NCBI GenBank assembly: GCA_963920525.1
Contig: OY986440.1
Location: 16,187,379 to 16,251,378, forward strand
Source: Dichetophora obliterata
Lineage: Eukaryota > Arthropoda > Insecta > Diptera > Sciomyzidae
DNA: 64,000 bases
Direction: 5' to 3'
The stretch's first letter is position 1. Each line of letters opens with the position of its first letter. A program made the position numbers and the translations under genes. Positions 32,965 through 44,390 of the stretch are shown here, piece after piece. A model generated the notes under the pieces. That model was not told the DNA's origin. It was given only the letters and a program-made list of their open reading frames with translations, and searched no databases.

Positions 32965-34551
32965 TTTTAAAATTTCTCAGCATACAAACTCACGAACGAG
33001 GAAAGCATTTGAGGGGCTCAAAGATGTGTGAAAATTTTATACGCTCTGAATATTTTTAAATCGCAAACTCATAGCAAAGATAACTCAGAAGAGCGGGAGC
33101 GCATTTTGATTGCTTTACGCACTCTGATACGAATACTTTTATTCGATATCAAAAGATGAAGATACGTAATAGATGTAAGTAATGCATTCCTTAGTTTCCT
33201 ACTGGGTGTCGTTACACACAATTACACACACTCACACACACACACGTAAACTTAATCAAATCTAATTAAGCTTTCTGGTAAGGACGATAAATGCTGGTTC
33301 ATACATAAAGCCCCGTTAATAATATTATTCAAGCTTGTTTTTAGCATCAAACTATTGCTTATATCTCGAGAAGCAACCCTTAAAGCTCGAATTAATTTGC
33401 GTTTTTGTTGCTTGTATAGCCAGCGACTAAAGTCCGTGTGCAAGGGAATTACTTATATACGTGTTGGGATTTCCGACGAACGTTTGAGATACGCTTAATT
33501 GCTTTACTCAAAGGAATTAAATGTGTAAGGAAGCATTGATTAAGAGTGGATGGGTTTGTGGTTATATCATTTGATCATTTGATAAAAGTACCACAAGAAA
33601 CATACCTGCAATATACAATTAATTATTTCTGGCACACAAACATATTGTATTGCTAGATATTTGTTTGCTGGTTAGCTCACAATATTATAGTAGGAGAGCT
33701 GTGGAACAATTTGACTAACTTGTTAGGCACAAAGCTAAATTTTTGTATATGCGTAATTTAGTATTATTACAATAAGAAAACCGTGGCCTGGCAGGGACGG
33801 CGCGGTTACTACATCGCCCTTTTTATTGATGAAAGTGTAAAATAAAATTTCGTCTACTTTTTACAAAACAGTAATTAAAAAAAAAGTATAGCAGTGAGAG
33901 GACTGCCGACCGAAGCGAAAACCTATATATAAAATATAAATGGGAGACGTTGTCCTGCCACGGACCGCCTTACTGCTATATAAGAATTTTCATGCTAATA
34001 GGGGGTTTCAGACTATGCTACATGTAGGATGGATTTGACAGGTCGGATGGACATGTTGGATGTGCGAAAGCTCATACTGCAGCTTGTCCTACATGTAGGA
34101 TGAAATCAAAAAGTTTTAAAAGTTCCGCTCTGATCTTGTTCTTCTCTGTGCGTCCTTGTTTGTAGATTTCCTTGGTAATTGTTGTTGGCGTAGTTAGCCG
34201 GAAATTTTTTGTAGGTGTTGTGAATTCTAATCGTGTAGCTACAGTTGGCATATGAAATTAGAATTATTTTTGTTAAGAGCTTATAACAATTTATTAAATT
34301 TTTTATATATTACTGAAACTATTTATTTTAAGCAAAAGTGTTACCATATCAAAAATACATATAATTAAAGTAATTTATTTAAATTATTTCATTATTGAAT
34401 TAATATAAAAAATTAAAGCTTATTTATATCTATTTATATCATAACACTAACACAATATACATGTTCACCATATCTATATTGCGTTGTGTATTAAAAGTAG
34501 AATATTCTAAAATTAAGAAATATCTATAGCTTATAAATTATATATAATCCA
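32965..34551. other. Unique-looking sequence with a (CA)n tract
   Basis: A CA-rich microsatellite lies at about 33214-33246. 33250-33780 has complex composition with homeodomain-type TAATTA and ATTAA sites and no repeats. An imperfect inverted repeat (GTGGCCTGGCAGGGAC against GGTCCGTGGCAGGAC) spans about 33783-33978. A palindromic CTACATGTAGGAT occurs twice at 34019-34100. No gene is supported. Confidence 0.4.
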
Positions 34552-34600
34552 TACAGCTGCGGTCAAAATGATAGAAGCGCCCTTATATTCATACATGTTT

Positions 34601-35025
34601 CCACTCTCAACTCTCTTGGGCATCGACGCAATGTTGGTTGCCTAAGCCTTCTGTACAGGTACTACCATGGGAAGTGTTCAAGGGAGATACATGGCCTGAC
34701 TCCACCAGCTCGTGTGTTTCCCAGGTCCACTCGGGCAGCTGTTCAAGCCCACCCCTTTACCATTGCCTTGATGTCCAACAGAACCTCGCATTACCGAGAG
34801 AATTCGTTTTTTAGTCGCACGGTAAGGTTGTGGAATAGTCTCCCTGCGAGCGTATTTCCCGGCAGTTTTGAGCTGTGCAAATTTAAAACAAATCTTCACC
34901 GATACTACTCCATCTATCCACCCTCCAACTAACTATTACCTATCTTTCGAATCAACACAATGCTTATGCATTTATAGGGGGCATCCCCTGAGCGTTGGTT
35001 CAGTCTAAAAAAAAAAAAAAAAAAA
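34601..35025 (+). mobile_element. LINE 3' fragment inserted in a terminal repeat
   Basis: The C-terminal end of a Jockey-like ORF2 is open from about 34607 to TAA at 34930-34932. It shows LLYRYYHGKCSREIHGLTPP, RVFPRSTRAAVQAHPF and RTVRLWNSLPASVFPGSF. About 75 bp of 3' UTR and a 19-base A-run (35007-35025) follow. ATGTTT precedes the insertion (34595-34600) and recurs after the tail (35025-35030), the target-site duplication. RT and endonuclease are absent through 5' truncation. The frame itself has no stop, so the insertion is fairly recent. Confidence 0.9.
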
Positions 35026-35082
35026 TGTTTGGATAAATAATACTAGTAAAATTTGTGATTAAAAGTAAAAGTAAAGTAGACT

Positions 35083-35302
35083 AGTAAAATTTTGTGATTA
35101 CTCAACGAAATATCAACAAATTTTGTATCTTTTGTTTTAGCGGAGCTGTAATCGTCCAAATTTAAAATGTCTTTTTTTCATGTAAAAATACACTTAATCA
35201 ACAGTATTTTTTAAAATTCTAACTTTGGACAGTAACAGCTCCGCTAAAACAAAAGATACAAAATTTGCTGATATTTCGTTGAGTAATCACAAAATTTTAG
35301 CT
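35083..35302. repeat. 220-bp inner hairpin
   Basis: Arms of about 77 bp (35083-35160 and 35225-35302) are near-perfect reverse complements, sharing TGATTACTCAACGAAATATC, TTTTGTATCTTTTGTTTTAG and CGGAGCTGT, with a 64-bp loop. It lies inside the Tc1/mariner-like element and may be its own palindromic core or a second insertion. Confidence 0.88.
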
Positions 35303-35846
35303 CAGCTGCAGCACATGACACGAAAGTGGTTGATATATTGATGGAAAGGTTGATATTTTTTCTAAAATATATATATTATTTTTTAATTAGTATGTTATTT
35401 TTTATTTTATGGTGAGTAGTTTAGATTCTAGATCAATAATACTAAACACGTACCAAAACCGTAAAACACCCTGTATCTTGAAAGTTTTACAATATAGGAG
35501 GAAACTGAGTACGGAGTTGGAACGAGTGTTGAAAGTACATATAGGAATGAAAATGGACTTACCGGATCCGAAATTCGTATACTAGTATTATTTATCCAAA
35601 CATGTATGATTATAAGGGCGCTACTATTATTTTGACCGCAACTGTATAAGAAATTAAGCTAAACAGTTTTAAAAAATAGAATGCTTAGGATAAGCAGACC
35701 TTAGTTATTCAATTACTACTGAAAATATTAATTATTTTGCAGGTTTAATACGTAATTGTTATTATATAAATATACATAAATATTCTTTAAATTTCCTCAA
35801 TGAGCTAAATTGTTCATATATATGAACTATATACGTAAATATGTAA

Positions 35847-35853
<7 letters not shown>

Positions 35854-35911
<58 letters not shown>
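35854..35911. repeat. (TA)n microsatellite
   Basis: About 28 uninterrupted TA units. A minus-strand frame rich in Ile-Tyr across it is an artefact. Confidence 0.95.
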
Positions 35912-35914
<3 letters not shown>

Positions 35915-36702
35915 TTCCGATACGGTAACACTTTTACTAAAAACAAATAGATTTACCAATATTATATATACTCTTTAATTCATATGTACAAACTGTTTTC
36001 TAAATTAGTTCGATGTCATATGCTGACTGTAGCTACAAATAAACATCCACAAAAAATTAAAGCTTACTGTACAACAATAACTACCAAGCAAGTCTACAAC
36101 AACAACGCAAAGAGAATTACAAGATCCCAGCGGTTGCGCAGCGTTAGAGGGGATGAACCGAATTGACGGCGTAAAATATACAGCACTTTGCATGCTATAT
36201 TTTCTGTTTGCCTGCTGTTTCGTTCATTTTTTTTAATTTTTTAACAGTTTTTTAAGTTTACAATATTACAAGTTTGCGAAATATGTTGCAAGTACAAGCT
36301 CTCGAATTAAATATGTCGCAAATTGATAAAATGCAAATAAAATAAAATATTTGCGCTAAAACACGACCGAAATGTCAAAATTTCATCGTCCATTTGACAC
36401 AGCAAAAAAGACAAATTTATTTCAACACACAAAAATTTTATTCAACTTGATATATTCTATCCTACCACGACTGATTGACAACTCTGAATATAAAATGCCG
36501 CAGTGGTATTTAACTTAAGTATTTATATACTAACAAACAGATTATATGCATTAATTTCAGGAGTTCCCAAGTGATTTCTTTGTGAGCTTGCGGCCGAATG
36601 ACGAATTCCTTGGAAAAATACGATGATGCAAACGAATGATTTACCCTCTACCAAATCCTCGTTCAACGCGCCTAAAGAAGTTTTCACTTCAAAAATTAAA
36701 AG
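35912..36702. other. Intergenic sequence, no gene seen
   Basis: 36010-36190 has more balanced composition, with two short overlapping frames on opposite strands that match nothing I know. No RNA or repeat feature is supported. Confidence 0.4.
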
Positions 36703-36965
36703 TGGCGACCGTAGCCTAGTGGGTAGAGTGCGTGGCCCCTAAGCTAAAGAATGCGGTAGCCCGGGTTCAATTCCAGCTCAGACAAAAAGTTTTTTCAATT
36801 GAATTAATTTTTCTGTTCGGTCGTCACCTCTCTGCAGACAATGGCAAACCTCAGAGAGTAAAAATTGCCATGTAAAGCTTCTTGAGAACATAAGCCGTTC
36901 GGAGTCGGCATAAAACACGTAGGTCCAGTTCTCGGTCATTTGTGATCACACGCACAACATAATTG
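36703..36965 (+). mobile_element. tRNA-derived SINE, family B copy 2
   Basis: The tRNA-like head has box A-like TAGCCTAGTGGGTAGAGTGC and box B-like GGGTTCAATTCCAG at tRNA spacing. The body follows: TTTTTTCAATTGAATTAATT, TCTGTTCGGTCGTCACC, GCAAACCTCAGAGAGTAAAA, then CCGTTCGGAGTCGGCATAAA and ACGTAGGTCCAG. The CCGTTCGGAGTCGGC block is one I recall as abundant in tephritid fruit flies; this is memory, not a search. The 3' boundary is approximate. No A-tail is visible. Confidence 0.82.
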
Positions 36966-38093
36966 ATCAATATAAGCTAGGTCAAAGTAAAACGTAAAAA
37001 ATATATACCTAAAATGTAAAGAGTTGTTAAATGGCAAAACTTATACATTTTTTACTTCTATGATTAACTAATCTGTCATATAAAAAATTTTAATAAAATT
37101 CATCAAATACAACCTGAAAAATTTGCTATCAAAATGAATAATTTTTTCTCTTATCCTATCATATATTGTACGTTAGAGCATCCATATGTGCCTGAGTTCT
37201 GAGTTCTGAGTTTCTTTGCTCTCCGTGCATTTTCTGTTAGATTGTGTTTTCGGTCACTAAAGGCCTATTTTCAAGAATTTTTTCATAACACATTGGTACT
37301 ATAGATTTATTTTGAAAATTAGTATATTATTATACAACATTTGAAGAATATTTAAAAAAATGTTAGTACAAAAATATAAAGCAATAACGGATTTATTGCA
37401 GTTCTCCGCTGGTGCCTTGAAAAAATTTTTTTTGCGGTGACCGCGATTTCTCAGCACTGGATTATCTGAAAGCAAAAAACAAATTGTTTTCATTAGTTAA
37501 TTAGTTTTTTTCTTAGTTGAGGCCGAGGTTTTTTATTTTATAAATAAATTTTTTTATAAATTTTTTCATAATTTTAAAGTTGAAATATCGATTTTTTAAC
37601 AATAAACTCGACATATTTGTAAGACTAATACTAATTAAAAAATTTAAAAAAACTCGAAGCCACTTGATAGTTATTTGTACATAGGATATGTGTAGATATT
37701 TTTAAAACAATCAGCTTAGTAGTTTTTTCGAAATGGTGGTCACCGATTTTAAAAATTATATGTTTGGGAAAATCGATTTAAAGTTTTTTATGCTCGAACA
37801 TCCCAGTTTGAGAGCCGTAGGCTTGAAACGCTGTATCTTCGTTAGTTTTGCTTTGATTTAGCTCTTAAAATAACAGTACGCTCTAAAGTTGAAAGCACAA
37901 TAAGCAGAAAAATATTTTTTCATAACCAGCTTTGAATTTGGAATGACCTTTAATGGTGTTTTAAGAGGTCAGAGTCATAATTTATAGGCATTTTTTTTTA
38001 ATGAAAAAAGCAAAAAAAGTACTTCCAAAAGAAGGTAAAGTCTTGAATTCCATAACGTCCATGTTCATATCCAGAAGGAATTATTTTAACATG
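36966..38093. other. AT-rich spacer, no gene seen
   Basis: A GAGTTCTGAGTTCTGAGTTT short repeat lies at about 37194-37213. Nothing else is recognised. Confidence 0.4.
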
Positions 38094-38878
38094 TGGGCAT
38101 TTCCAGCAAAAGGTCTACCGCGACTGTAAAATAAAATGTTACTGAACATTTTTTTAAACCTTCACAACAGAGAAAACATTTTTAAATTTATATTGCGACA
38201 GTACTGAGAGCTGATCTCAATTTGAATTTTGAAAAAATGGCAACAGACATGATGAATGGCAACAAAAGTAGAAAAATTATGATAAAAGTTGAAAAACTTT
38301 AACAAAAGTAGAAATTTTATAAGTATAAATAAATATTCGTATAATACAAAGTTCAATTCAATTTTTATCAGTTTTCTATTTTTACGGACCTGAACTACAC
38401 TTTATATGATTTTCAAGTTCAATTAAATAAATAAAACTATACAAAATTTTTACTTTTTTGAAGGGAAAATCTGTATCGTAACGTATGTATCGTAACGTAT
38501 TATTTTATGGCTTGTATAAAAATAATTAAAAAAGAATTTTCACTGAAACAATTATGAATATATAGCAACATCATTCCAGAAAACATTTAAATATTTTTAA
38601 TAAAAAAACTCGTGCACACTTCCCAGATTTTTTGATTACATTAATGCAGAGAAAAACTACTTCCATTTTTTGTATCGTAACGCATCCTCTTTAGATTGCT
38701 TATATCTTTGGACAATACTTTCGATCGCTTCCACCTTTTACACTTTATATAGTACTACTAGAATGCTATCCAAAAATTAAAACAGGTAAAAAAAAGTTTA
38801 AATATTTCTTTGCTTTTTTTAATTTTTAACAACAAAAAAGGCGTAGGAACGTTACGTGCGCGACTATGGAAATGCCCA
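38094..38878. mobile_element. Candidate element with 12-bp TGGGCATTTCCA ends
   Basis: TGGGCATTTCCA at 38094-38105 is repeated as its reverse complement at 38867-38878. CGTAACG-type motifs recur inside (about 38479, 38492, 38673, and CGTTACG at 38850). There is no clear target duplication and no coding frame. With so short a terminal match, chance is not excluded. Confidence 0.4.
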
Positions 38879-39370
38879 TATGAATGTCATTGGGAGAAAT
38901 GCTTGCCTTAGTCTTATCTAGAAGTGCTTTCAGAATTTTTACAATGGAAGATTTCTTAGAGCCCTTCAATGAAAGTATTCTTATAGGTGTTTTCCAGGAG
39001 AACTTTATTCATTTATATTATTTACTTGATTGCTAAACCTTAACAGGTTTTATAGCAAATTTAAAATTATTAAATAAGATATTTAATACAATTCAAAAAT
39101 ATAAAGTATGATTTTGATTGAAATCATGTATTATTAACAAACTAAAGGGTTTTAATAAATTGCTTAAAGTATATAATTTTATTAAAGTATAAAAAAAAAA
39201 CAAAAAAAAGTTAAGTCAAAATCGATAATAGCAGACAGCATAGGAGGGATGCGTTTTCAAGACAAGCAAGGTCAAGTTAGCAACAGTTTTTGTATGCGGA
39301 CATCGGCGGAGTCGTGTGACAAACAAGGTGTCATACCCAATAAAACACCACTCCAATAAGTTTATATATA
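38879..39370. other. AT-rich spacer, no gene seen
   Basis: No feature is recognised apart from homopolymer runs. Confidence 0.4.
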
Positions 39371-40476
39371 ACTAGCTGAACCCGGTGTGCTTCGCTACTC
39401 CCCTCGTTATAAAATAAAATGAAAAGTATTTATATATTTTTCACGACATCGAATTTTCGAAATAAGTCCACCCCAGCGCCACCTACCGTGTCCATTTATA
39501 CACAAATTATTTTCTTATGATCAAACAAACATACATTCTGAATTTCAGTTAAATTGGTCCATAAATTCAAACTTTCGATATAAGTCCACCCCAGCGCCAC
39601 CTATCGGGTCCATTTATATACAAATTATTTTCTTATGATCAAACAAACATACATTCTGAATTTCAGTTAAATTGGTCCATAAATTCAAATTTTCGATATA
39701 AGTCCACACCAGCGCCACCTATCGGGTCCAAATACAGCCTATGTTACCCACCGTACCAAGATGAACATTACCTGAAAATTTCATCAAAATCGGCCCAGCC
39801 GTTTTGGAGTCCATACGTTACATACATACACACATCCTATCTATATATATAAAAATGGTGTAAAAAATGTATAGTAAAACATCAATTGAGAATGGCTGGG
39901 CCGATTTGTCTAAAATTTTTTTTCAGTTGTTTATAATTGCCAGGAGAAGGTTTTTACGAAGGAAAATTTTGGAAAAACCCTCCGGGAAAGTCCGATAGGT
40001 GGCGTTGGGGTGGACTTATATCGAAAATTTGAATTTATGGACCAATTTAACTGAAATTCAGAATGTATGTTTGTTTAATCATAAGAAAATAATTTGTGTA
40101 TAAATGGACCCGATAGGTGGCGCTGGGGTGGACTTATATCGAAAATTTGAATTTATGGACCAATTTAACTGAAATTCAGAATGTATGTTTGTTTAATCAT
40201 AAGAAAATAATTTGTGTATAAATGGACCCGATAGGTGGCGCTGGGGTGGACTTATATCGAAAATTTGAATTTATGGACCAATTTAACTGAAATTCAGAAT
40301 GTATGTTTGTTTAATCATAAGAAAATAATTTGTGTATAAATGGACACGGTAGGTGGCGCTGGGGTGGACTTATTTCGAAAATTCAATGGCGTGAAAAGTG
40401 ATTTTGGTATTGCCACAATTTTGAAATGCAATCCTGGTACGAGGGGGGTAGCGAAGCACACCGGGTTCAGCTAGTT
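39371..40476. mobile_element. Foldback element with 119-bp repeats in both arms
   Basis: The ends read ACTAGCTGAACCCGGTGTGC then TTCGCTAC on the left. The reverse complement at 40441-40476 is the same. Each arm is built from direct 119-bp units (TCGATATAAGTCCACCCCAG, CGCCACCTATCGGGTCCATT, AATTTCAGTTAAATTGGTCC). They start near 39452, 39571 and 39690 in the left arm, and their inverted partners lie at about 39994, 40113, 40232 and 40351 in the right arm. The centre has AAATTTCATCAAAATCGGCC and its inverted partner GGCTGGGCCGATTTGTC. No transposase frame. Confidence 0.9.
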
Positions 40477-40931
40477 TTATATATATAGATAGAAGATAGA
40501 AGATATATATCGTTCTATCTTCCTGAAGCCGGTGAGATCCTGGCTTGACAGGGTGGTTACTCGACAAACTAGGTCAACTTCACCAAACTAATTTTCATAA
40601 AACAAAGAAAACCAGTTGCGAACGCAGGCACCAAGACAAACTAGGTCTTATCGGCCACTAATATTAATATATTACAAATCGATCTAACGTAGTGTTTCAA
40701 GAGGTAAAAAGACACCAAGACACCACGGTACCGTCGACAAATGTAGTCACAATCATCATGAAGATATGAGGCAATTGAAGATCCCAGGTTTAGGTCCATT
40801 CAGATTATTTAGATGTTTATACACCAAAATTTTCCATTTTACGCTTAGGTAAAATTTATCCATTTAGATTGTTATATTCATGTGTTTACAAATATACCAG
40901 ATGCATCAGACATATGTTTGAGAGAACCTAA
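40477..40931. other. Spacer beside LINE 3' end, no gene seen
   Basis: GACAAACTAGGTC occurs at about 40562 and 40637. The 3' UTR of the neighbouring minus-strand LINE may extend in from 40931, but no tail is recognisable. Confidence 0.4.
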
Positions 40932-43780
40932 TCATAACCAACGACGATACTGCAGGTAATATATAATTTTATGTTTGATTGAGTCCATGGATTCACTTAA
41001 GGTTATAACATCAGATACAAAATTAAAATCACCGAAAGCGCTTCTAAGAGGTTCATTTTGCAAATAATTAGTTCTACAAAAGTTCATGTGGAGTACCTCA
41101 AAAAATCTTCTAGGACGAAGAGGAATATTGAAATATATTTACTCAATATATATGGACTGTTTACATAACCATGTAAAAGTTTTTAAAATCCAACAAGCAT
41201 TTATCATAATTGTCCGATTTTTTAAAGAAGGAAGATTTAAGAGTTGTAACCGATATTCATAAGGTGGTAAGTGAAAATCAGCATTACAATAAAGATTCAC
41301 TGATTCAATGTCGTCTATGTAACAACCGTATCGTGGGCACCAAACAACTGAAGCGTTTGGGAAGTGAGTAAGGTTTTCGTTATGAATGGATCATCAAACT
41401 CTTTTGCCCAACGTTTAATAAATCCTAAAGTACTATAGGCTCTATTTATTATTTAATTTACATGAATATCAAAGCGTAGTTTAGGATCCATTGTAACTCC
41501 AAGATCATTGAAAATATCTAAGGACTCCAATGGATAACCACAAATTTTGAAGGTACATTTAATTGGTGGTTTGCGCGAGAAAGACATATGCTTGCATTTC
41601 TTCATGTTGAGGTTCATACGGTTCGTTTTGCACCAGTTATGAAGATGATCAATGTCGGCTTGCAAAAATACAGCGTCATTATCATTTTTAAAAGAAAGGA
41701 AGAGTTTGACATCGTCAGCAAACATTAAGATGCTAAAAGGCATTATGACAGATGGCAAATCGTTTATAAAAAGGAGAAACAGAAGGGGCACAAGATGACT
41801 TCCTTGAGGTACTCCTGAAGTAACAGGAAACTCGTTTGATTTCTTGAGCTTAAAAAATAACAGATTGTGTTCTATTGCTTAAGTAAGATTCTATCCACTT
41901 TACCAACGGTATAGGAAATTCAGCAAGATGTAATTTGAAGATCAATAGTTTGTGATTTACAACGTCAAAAGCTTTGATAAAATCCGTGTAAACAACATCA
42001 GTCTGCATGCCTTTTCCAAAATTTTCTATAGTTTTTGATGTAAATTCGAGAAGGATGGTAGTAACAGTGGATTTTCCAGAAATAAATCCATGCTGGACAG
42101 GAGAAATTAAAGATTTAACGCTATGCTATAGTCGTGATGTAACAATTACCTCTAAAAGTTTAGGCAAAGCGCTTAATTTTGCGATGCCACGGTAGTTATC
42201 AATTAAAGACCTGTTTCCGGATTTATGCAGCGGAATGATAAATGAATGCTTCCAGGCTGCAGGAAAATAGCAGGATATTAATGATGAAGTAAATAGTAAA
42301 GAGATTGGAGTCACTAATTCTTCACAGCAGTATTTTAATATACATGAAGGCATGTTATCAGGACCACTTTTATATGATGATTTAATATTTTTTAAAAATG
42401 ATAAGACTGTGTTTGTGTCAATTATTGGGAAATAAATATCCCCAGATTGAATATTGAAAGGATAACTTAAATAATCAGAGGACGATGATGAATAAGTCGT
42501 CTTGAAAAAGTCAGCAAAAAGATTGCAAATACTATTATCATTATCAGACTCAACAGAATTATACTTCATAAAAGAAGGATAGGAATCAATCTTACATTTT
42601 GTGTTAACAAAGTTCCAGAAGGATTTAGCATCAGATTTGATTTTTAATTTTACTTTTGTTAAGTAGATATTATAGCATTGTTTGCATAACTGTTGGTAAC
42701 TGTACTTAATCGAGGTATAGCATCCAAAATCGCATATGTTATGTATTTTTTGATATTTTTTATAGTATTTAGATTTCAAGTTCCTCATTTTTCTTAATTC
42801 ATTTGTATATCATACCGAACCCGATGTCAAAGAGGCTTTCTTTTGCGGAACAGCCTTTAAAAAACAATCATTTAGCGTTCTATTAAACGCATATACCGCA
42901 TCATCAAGACTCTGAGAAGATAATCTTTTTGAACTAATATTTAGAATAGAATTCCAGTTTATATAAGACATGTTATTCTTCAAAATCACGTAGTTTGTTT
43001 TTTTAAAGTTAAACTCAATAGGCGGTTGAGAATCATAGTACTGCACAGATGGTTTTGGAAAATTTAAAATAATTTCTAATGTTGGATGATGATAATCTTC
43101 GGGTGTAACCAGAGGATCTGATTTAGAGACAGAAGCGATGTTGCTGTCATCAAAAAACACCAGATCAAGCAAACGATTATTTTTGTTAAAGATGCAGTTA
43201 AGTTGGAACAGGCCTTGGATTGAGAGCTCGTTTAAAAAATAATTATTAGATGAACATTCAGACGAAGGTAAAAATATTTCAGGAATTTCAGAACAGCAGT
43301 TCCAAGAAACGTTTGGCAGGTTAAAATCTCCAGTTATTAAAATATTATCATTAGATTGCAGTTTTGAGCAAACTTTACTAATAGAAGCCAAATGTTTGCT
43401 ATAAACTTCTAAGGTAGAAAGGGGAGGAATATATGAGCATGTAATAAAAAGGCTCAAGGAACCAAACCTAACATGAACACAACAGAATTCAATGTCCAAG
43501 GATTCTGGAATTAATAACTCTTCAGAGAAATGTGTCGCTTTGACTGCAAACTACACACCCCCGCCTTTAGATTAAATACCAGGAATGGAGTATTCCTTTT
43601 TTGCGGTATATGTTAAATTTGTTGCACAGAATTTCAGTATTTAGAGTGTTAGGTTTCAGCCAAGTCTCACTAAAAGCAATTATATTAAAGTGAAGGTTGT
43701 GACCAAAATTAATATATTATTTAGTTTTGTGTTGTTAATGCCACGAACGTTTTGGTAAAGGATAAGGAACTGAAGGCAAC
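40932..43780 (-). pseudogene. Degenerate LINE ORF2 (endonuclease, RT, C-terminus)
   Basis: Fragments in shifting minus-strand frames give a full CR1/Jockey-type ORF2 order. The endonuclease shows NIIAFSETWL (about 43680), VRFGSLSLFITCSYIPP, ILITGDFNLPNVSW and RLLDLVFFD. The linker is AKSFWNFVNTKCK. RT shows FIIPLHKSGNRSLIDNYRGI, a VYTDFIKAFDVV-like motif A and MFADDVKLF in the segment ending at 41453. The C-terminal region runs to a TGA at 40932 (LGFIKRWAKEFDDPF, YGCYIDDIE, LPPYEYRLQLL). At least three frame changes and several in-frame stops (for example at 41453 and 42810) show it is dead. It is paired with the ORF1 remnant upstream. Confidence 0.85.
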
Positions 43781-43783
43781 AAT

Positions 43784-44385
43784 CTAGTTTTTTTGATTCT
43801 TGTTAAGAACCGGAAAAGTAGGCCTAAAAGGTCTAGAAATAAATTCATGCACCATCGTATTGTCAGGCCAAAACTTTTGATCCAATACCTTGTGAAAAAG
43901 ATCACCAGGCAAAGATATTTTAAAAGAGGACGTAATACGCTCGTATGAAAAATTGAATTTGTAAAAAGAGATATTTTTATTTACAACATTCAGCTTAGAG
44001 TTTATATAGAATAACACGTCTTCCCCGGATGTATAAGCTGCAAAACGAGAAATAAATATAGATTTTGCAGGCTCAATAACCACAAGTTCTTTATGAACAG
44101 GGGCTTTGATATTGCTGTTCGATATTTGTTTCGGTATCGCTTCTGTAGAAATCGAAATAATTTGAGAAGGTGCAGGGACCACATTTGAGGCAATACAAGT
44201 TTCAGCGTAAGTTTTTTTGTGCCAGAAATGCGAGGAGAATCAGCATTTTCCTCTATAATTGGTATTGCTTCAACAGAAGGAGAAATCTGATCAGCTGACG
44301 CGGCGACCTTAGTTGGTGCGATATTATCAGTCATTTGATCAGTATTGACAGCTCCAATTGATTGATCTTCAAGCTGTATGTTTAC
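43784..44385 (-). pseudogene. LINE ORF1 remnant, C-terminal domain
   Basis: Two overlapping minus-strand frames (44385-44002 and 44182-43784) join through one frameshift near 44180. The first is Ser/Thr/Ile/Glu-rich (NVNIQLEDQSIGAVNTDQMT onward). The second ends in the segment IFISRFAAYTSGEDVLFYIN, KLNVVNKNISFYKFNFSY and KISLPGDLFHKVLDQKFWP. That matches the conserved C-terminal domain of ORF1 proteins in PHD-type insect LINEs. The 5' end is cut at about 44385, where the plus-strand LINE begins. Confidence 0.72.
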
Positions 44386-44390
44386 ATTAG

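Larger units (their letters stand above)
34554..35644. mobile_element. Tc1/mariner-like non-autonomous element with nested LINE
   Basis: The termini read CAGCTGCGGTCAAAATGATA (left) and, on the other strand, CAGTTGCGGTCAAAATAATA (right). TA dinucleotides flank them at 34552-34553 and 35645-35646, as for Tc1/mariner transposition. The terminal repeat continues through AGCGCCCTTATA, TCATACATGTTT and GGATAAATAATACTAG once the inserted LINE is skipped, so it is at least 64 bp long. Without the LINE the element is about 660 bp and has no transposase frame. Confidence 0.88.

Noticed and set aside
33783..33978. Small MITE with GTGGCCTGGCAGGGAC-type ends
   Set aside because: The inverted match is short and imperfect and there is no target duplication, so it is noted only in the spacer entry.
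35762..35959. Ile-Tyr repeat protein on the minus strand
   Set aside because: Translation of a TA microsatellite.
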